Part shown: positions 63,080 to 64,000 of the stretch, in pieces
How the letters are laid out: the number at the start of each line of letters is the position of its first letter
How positions within the stretch are numbered: the first letter of the stretch is position 1
Assembly: GCA_902562015.1 (NCBI GenBank)
Contig: CACERX010000001.1
Coordinates: 76,961-140,960 of the forward strand
DNA from: an uncultured SAR324 cluster bacterium
Lineage (GTDB): Bacteria; SAR324; NAC60-12
Direction: 5' to 3'
Length of the DNA: 64,000 nt
Made by a program: the position numbers and the translations under genes
The notes under the pieces: generated by a model
What the model saw: the letters and a program-made list of their open reading frames with translations, nothing else
The model's database searches: none
Told to the model about the DNA's origin: nothing

Positions 63080-64000
63080 TTATGCCGGTCCAAGAAAATT
63101 TGGCATCACTTCCTCTGCGAAGCGCTGCATGGCGTCTATATGCTGTGTCTGAGGCTGTCCAAGGTTAGAACTTAAAATGTAATCGTCAATACCGGCTTCG
63201 TAGTATTCGGACATCTTATCAATCAACTGATTAGGTGTCCCAATAAGTAGGTTCTTCTCAAGTTCTTCGATTGATTGAATGCAGGGCAGGGCAAGTATAC
63301 AACCATTTTCGACCTCACCTGGGCCAGTGAAGACATTTTCAAAACGACCATAGTATTCATAGGCACGAGTAAGAATTTCACTGGTTTCCTTTTCGTTTTC
63401 TGCACAGTATGTGACACGAGACATCATGATACGCAAATGTTCTCCTTCTTTACCCATGGAAGCCTTAGCTTCTTTGTGGGCAGTAATCTGAGACTTGAAA
63501 AGTTTCTGCTTACCGGCTAGTGGTGTGGTCTGAATGTGGAAACCACGCTTGGTAGAGGCGGCAATTCCTGAGGGGTCCATTACTGCAATCATCATACGCG
63601 GCATTGGCAGGGTCAGAGGGCGAGGCATGATGGTTATAGGCTGAAAGTTATAGTACTCTCCTTCCCATCCAATCTCCTCCTGCGATAGAAGTGCAATCAA
63701 AACATCAATGCTTTCGTCAAACTTTGCTCGTGTCTCTTCCATTCTAATTCCGAAACGCTCTATCTCGTAGGCAAAAGCACCTCTGCCAACTCCAAGAACC
63801 AGTCTTCCGTCTGTAAGAATATCAGCCTGCGTAACTTCCCCTGCAAAAACTCGCATATCCCTTATCGGCAATACGGCTACTGAAGTCACCACCTCAATAT
63901 TTTTTGTAATGCTAGCCACCTTTACTGCCATTTGCAAAGGAGAAGGTGTCAGTAGAATGTTGATAAGGTGATGCTCAGGAATTGTGACTCCCTTATATCC
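63080..64000 (-). CDS. LLM-class (luciferase-like) flavin-dependent oxidoreductase, cut by right edge
   Basis: A partial flavin oxidoreductase of the bacterial luciferase-like family. The frame is open through base 64000 in the gene's reading direction, and the residues ahead of the first internal methionine (EHHLINILLTPSPLQMAVKVA) match the family's conserved start region, so the N-terminus lies outside the window. VVTSVAVLPIRDMRVFAGEV and GRLVLGVGRGAFAYEIERFG are further family landmarks. Such enzymes use reduced flavin and O2 to oxidise small organics, including sulfonates, amines or ketones. It heads the visible part of the minus-strand cluster, 39 bases from the hydrolase gene. Confidence 0.88.
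   Translation of the reverse strand, partial: GYKGVTIPEHHLINILLTPSPLQMAVKVASITKNIEVVTSVAVLPIRDMRVFAGEVTQADILTDGRLVLGVGRGAFAYEIERFGIRMEETRAKFDESIDVLIALLSQEEIGWEGEYYNFQPITIMPRPLTLPMPRMMIAVMDPSGIAASTKRGFHIQTTPLAGKQKLFKSQITAHKEAKASMGKEGEHLRIMMSRVTYCAENEKETSEILTRAYEYYGRFENVFTGPGEVENGCILALPCIQSIEELEKNLLIGTPNQLIDKMSEYYEAGIDDYILSSNLGQPQTQHIDAMQRFAEEVMPNFLGPA

Overview
The window is a chromosomal segment from an AT-rich (about one third G+C by eye) Gram-negative bacterium. Lipoprotein and Sec signals, a type II secretion pseudopilin, tripartite tricarboxylate (TTT) and branched-chain amino-acid ABC importers, a flagellin, PtsP, RNase E/G, a selenocysteine synthase and a B12-dependent ribonucleotide reductase occur together. 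The mix of proteobacterial housekeeping genes with a broad set of catabolic and tungsten or selenium genes would suit an uncultured marine proteobacterium-like lineage such as SAR324. That placement is inference: no rRNA gene is present to settle it. I see no tRNA or rRNA gene, insertion sequence, prophage or CRISPR array.

Layout. 1-2 kb: end of an unknown gene, an endonuclease/exonuclease/phosphatase-family enzyme, a small lipoprotein and an unknown protein. 2-11.7 kb: an orphan sucD, an MFS carrier and a TTT importer (tctCBA) on the minus strand, divergent from a TauE-like exporter, an acylating aldehyde dehydrogenase resembling SauS and an AMP-forming acyl-CoA ligase resembling SauT. Together these look like a locus for taking up and degrading a sulfonate such as sulfoacetate. 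11.9-15.6 kb: a minus-strand operon of NAD-dependent semialdehyde dehydrogenase, a MoaD-like protein and a tungsten-type aldehyde:ferredoxin oxidoreductase. 16-22 kb: a zinc-ribbon/SprT-like membrane protein and a complete five-gene HAAT-family ABC importer. 22-25 kb: a flagellin with its own sigma-28 promoter, and HemW.

25-49 kb is mostly housekeeping on the plus strand: nrdJ, gspK, birA, coaX, a SPOR protein, an SH3b/penicillin-recognising hydrolase, mnmA, aroK, xseB, RNase E/G, selA, a CsgG/FlgT-like protein, ptsP, holA, a DMT carrier interrupted by an in-frame TGA, and a methyltransferase. Two secreted coiled-coil proteins at 36.2-37.0 kb are encoded head-to-head with overlapping 5' ends.

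50-64 kb is a catabolic region, almost all on the minus strand: two enolase-superfamily enzymes, a translationally coupled trio (NDP-forming acyl-CoA ligase, enoyl-CoA hydratase, zinc alcohol dehydrogenase), an SDR, a sarcosine-oxidase-like flavoprotein, an acyl-CoA dehydrogenase, a HalD/BesD-like 2-oxoglutarate oxygenase, an LDH2-type dehydrogenase, an alpha/beta hydrolase and an LLM-class flavin enzyme cut by the right edge. It looks built for an organic acid or amine activated to a CoA thioester, but the substrate cannot be read from the sequence.
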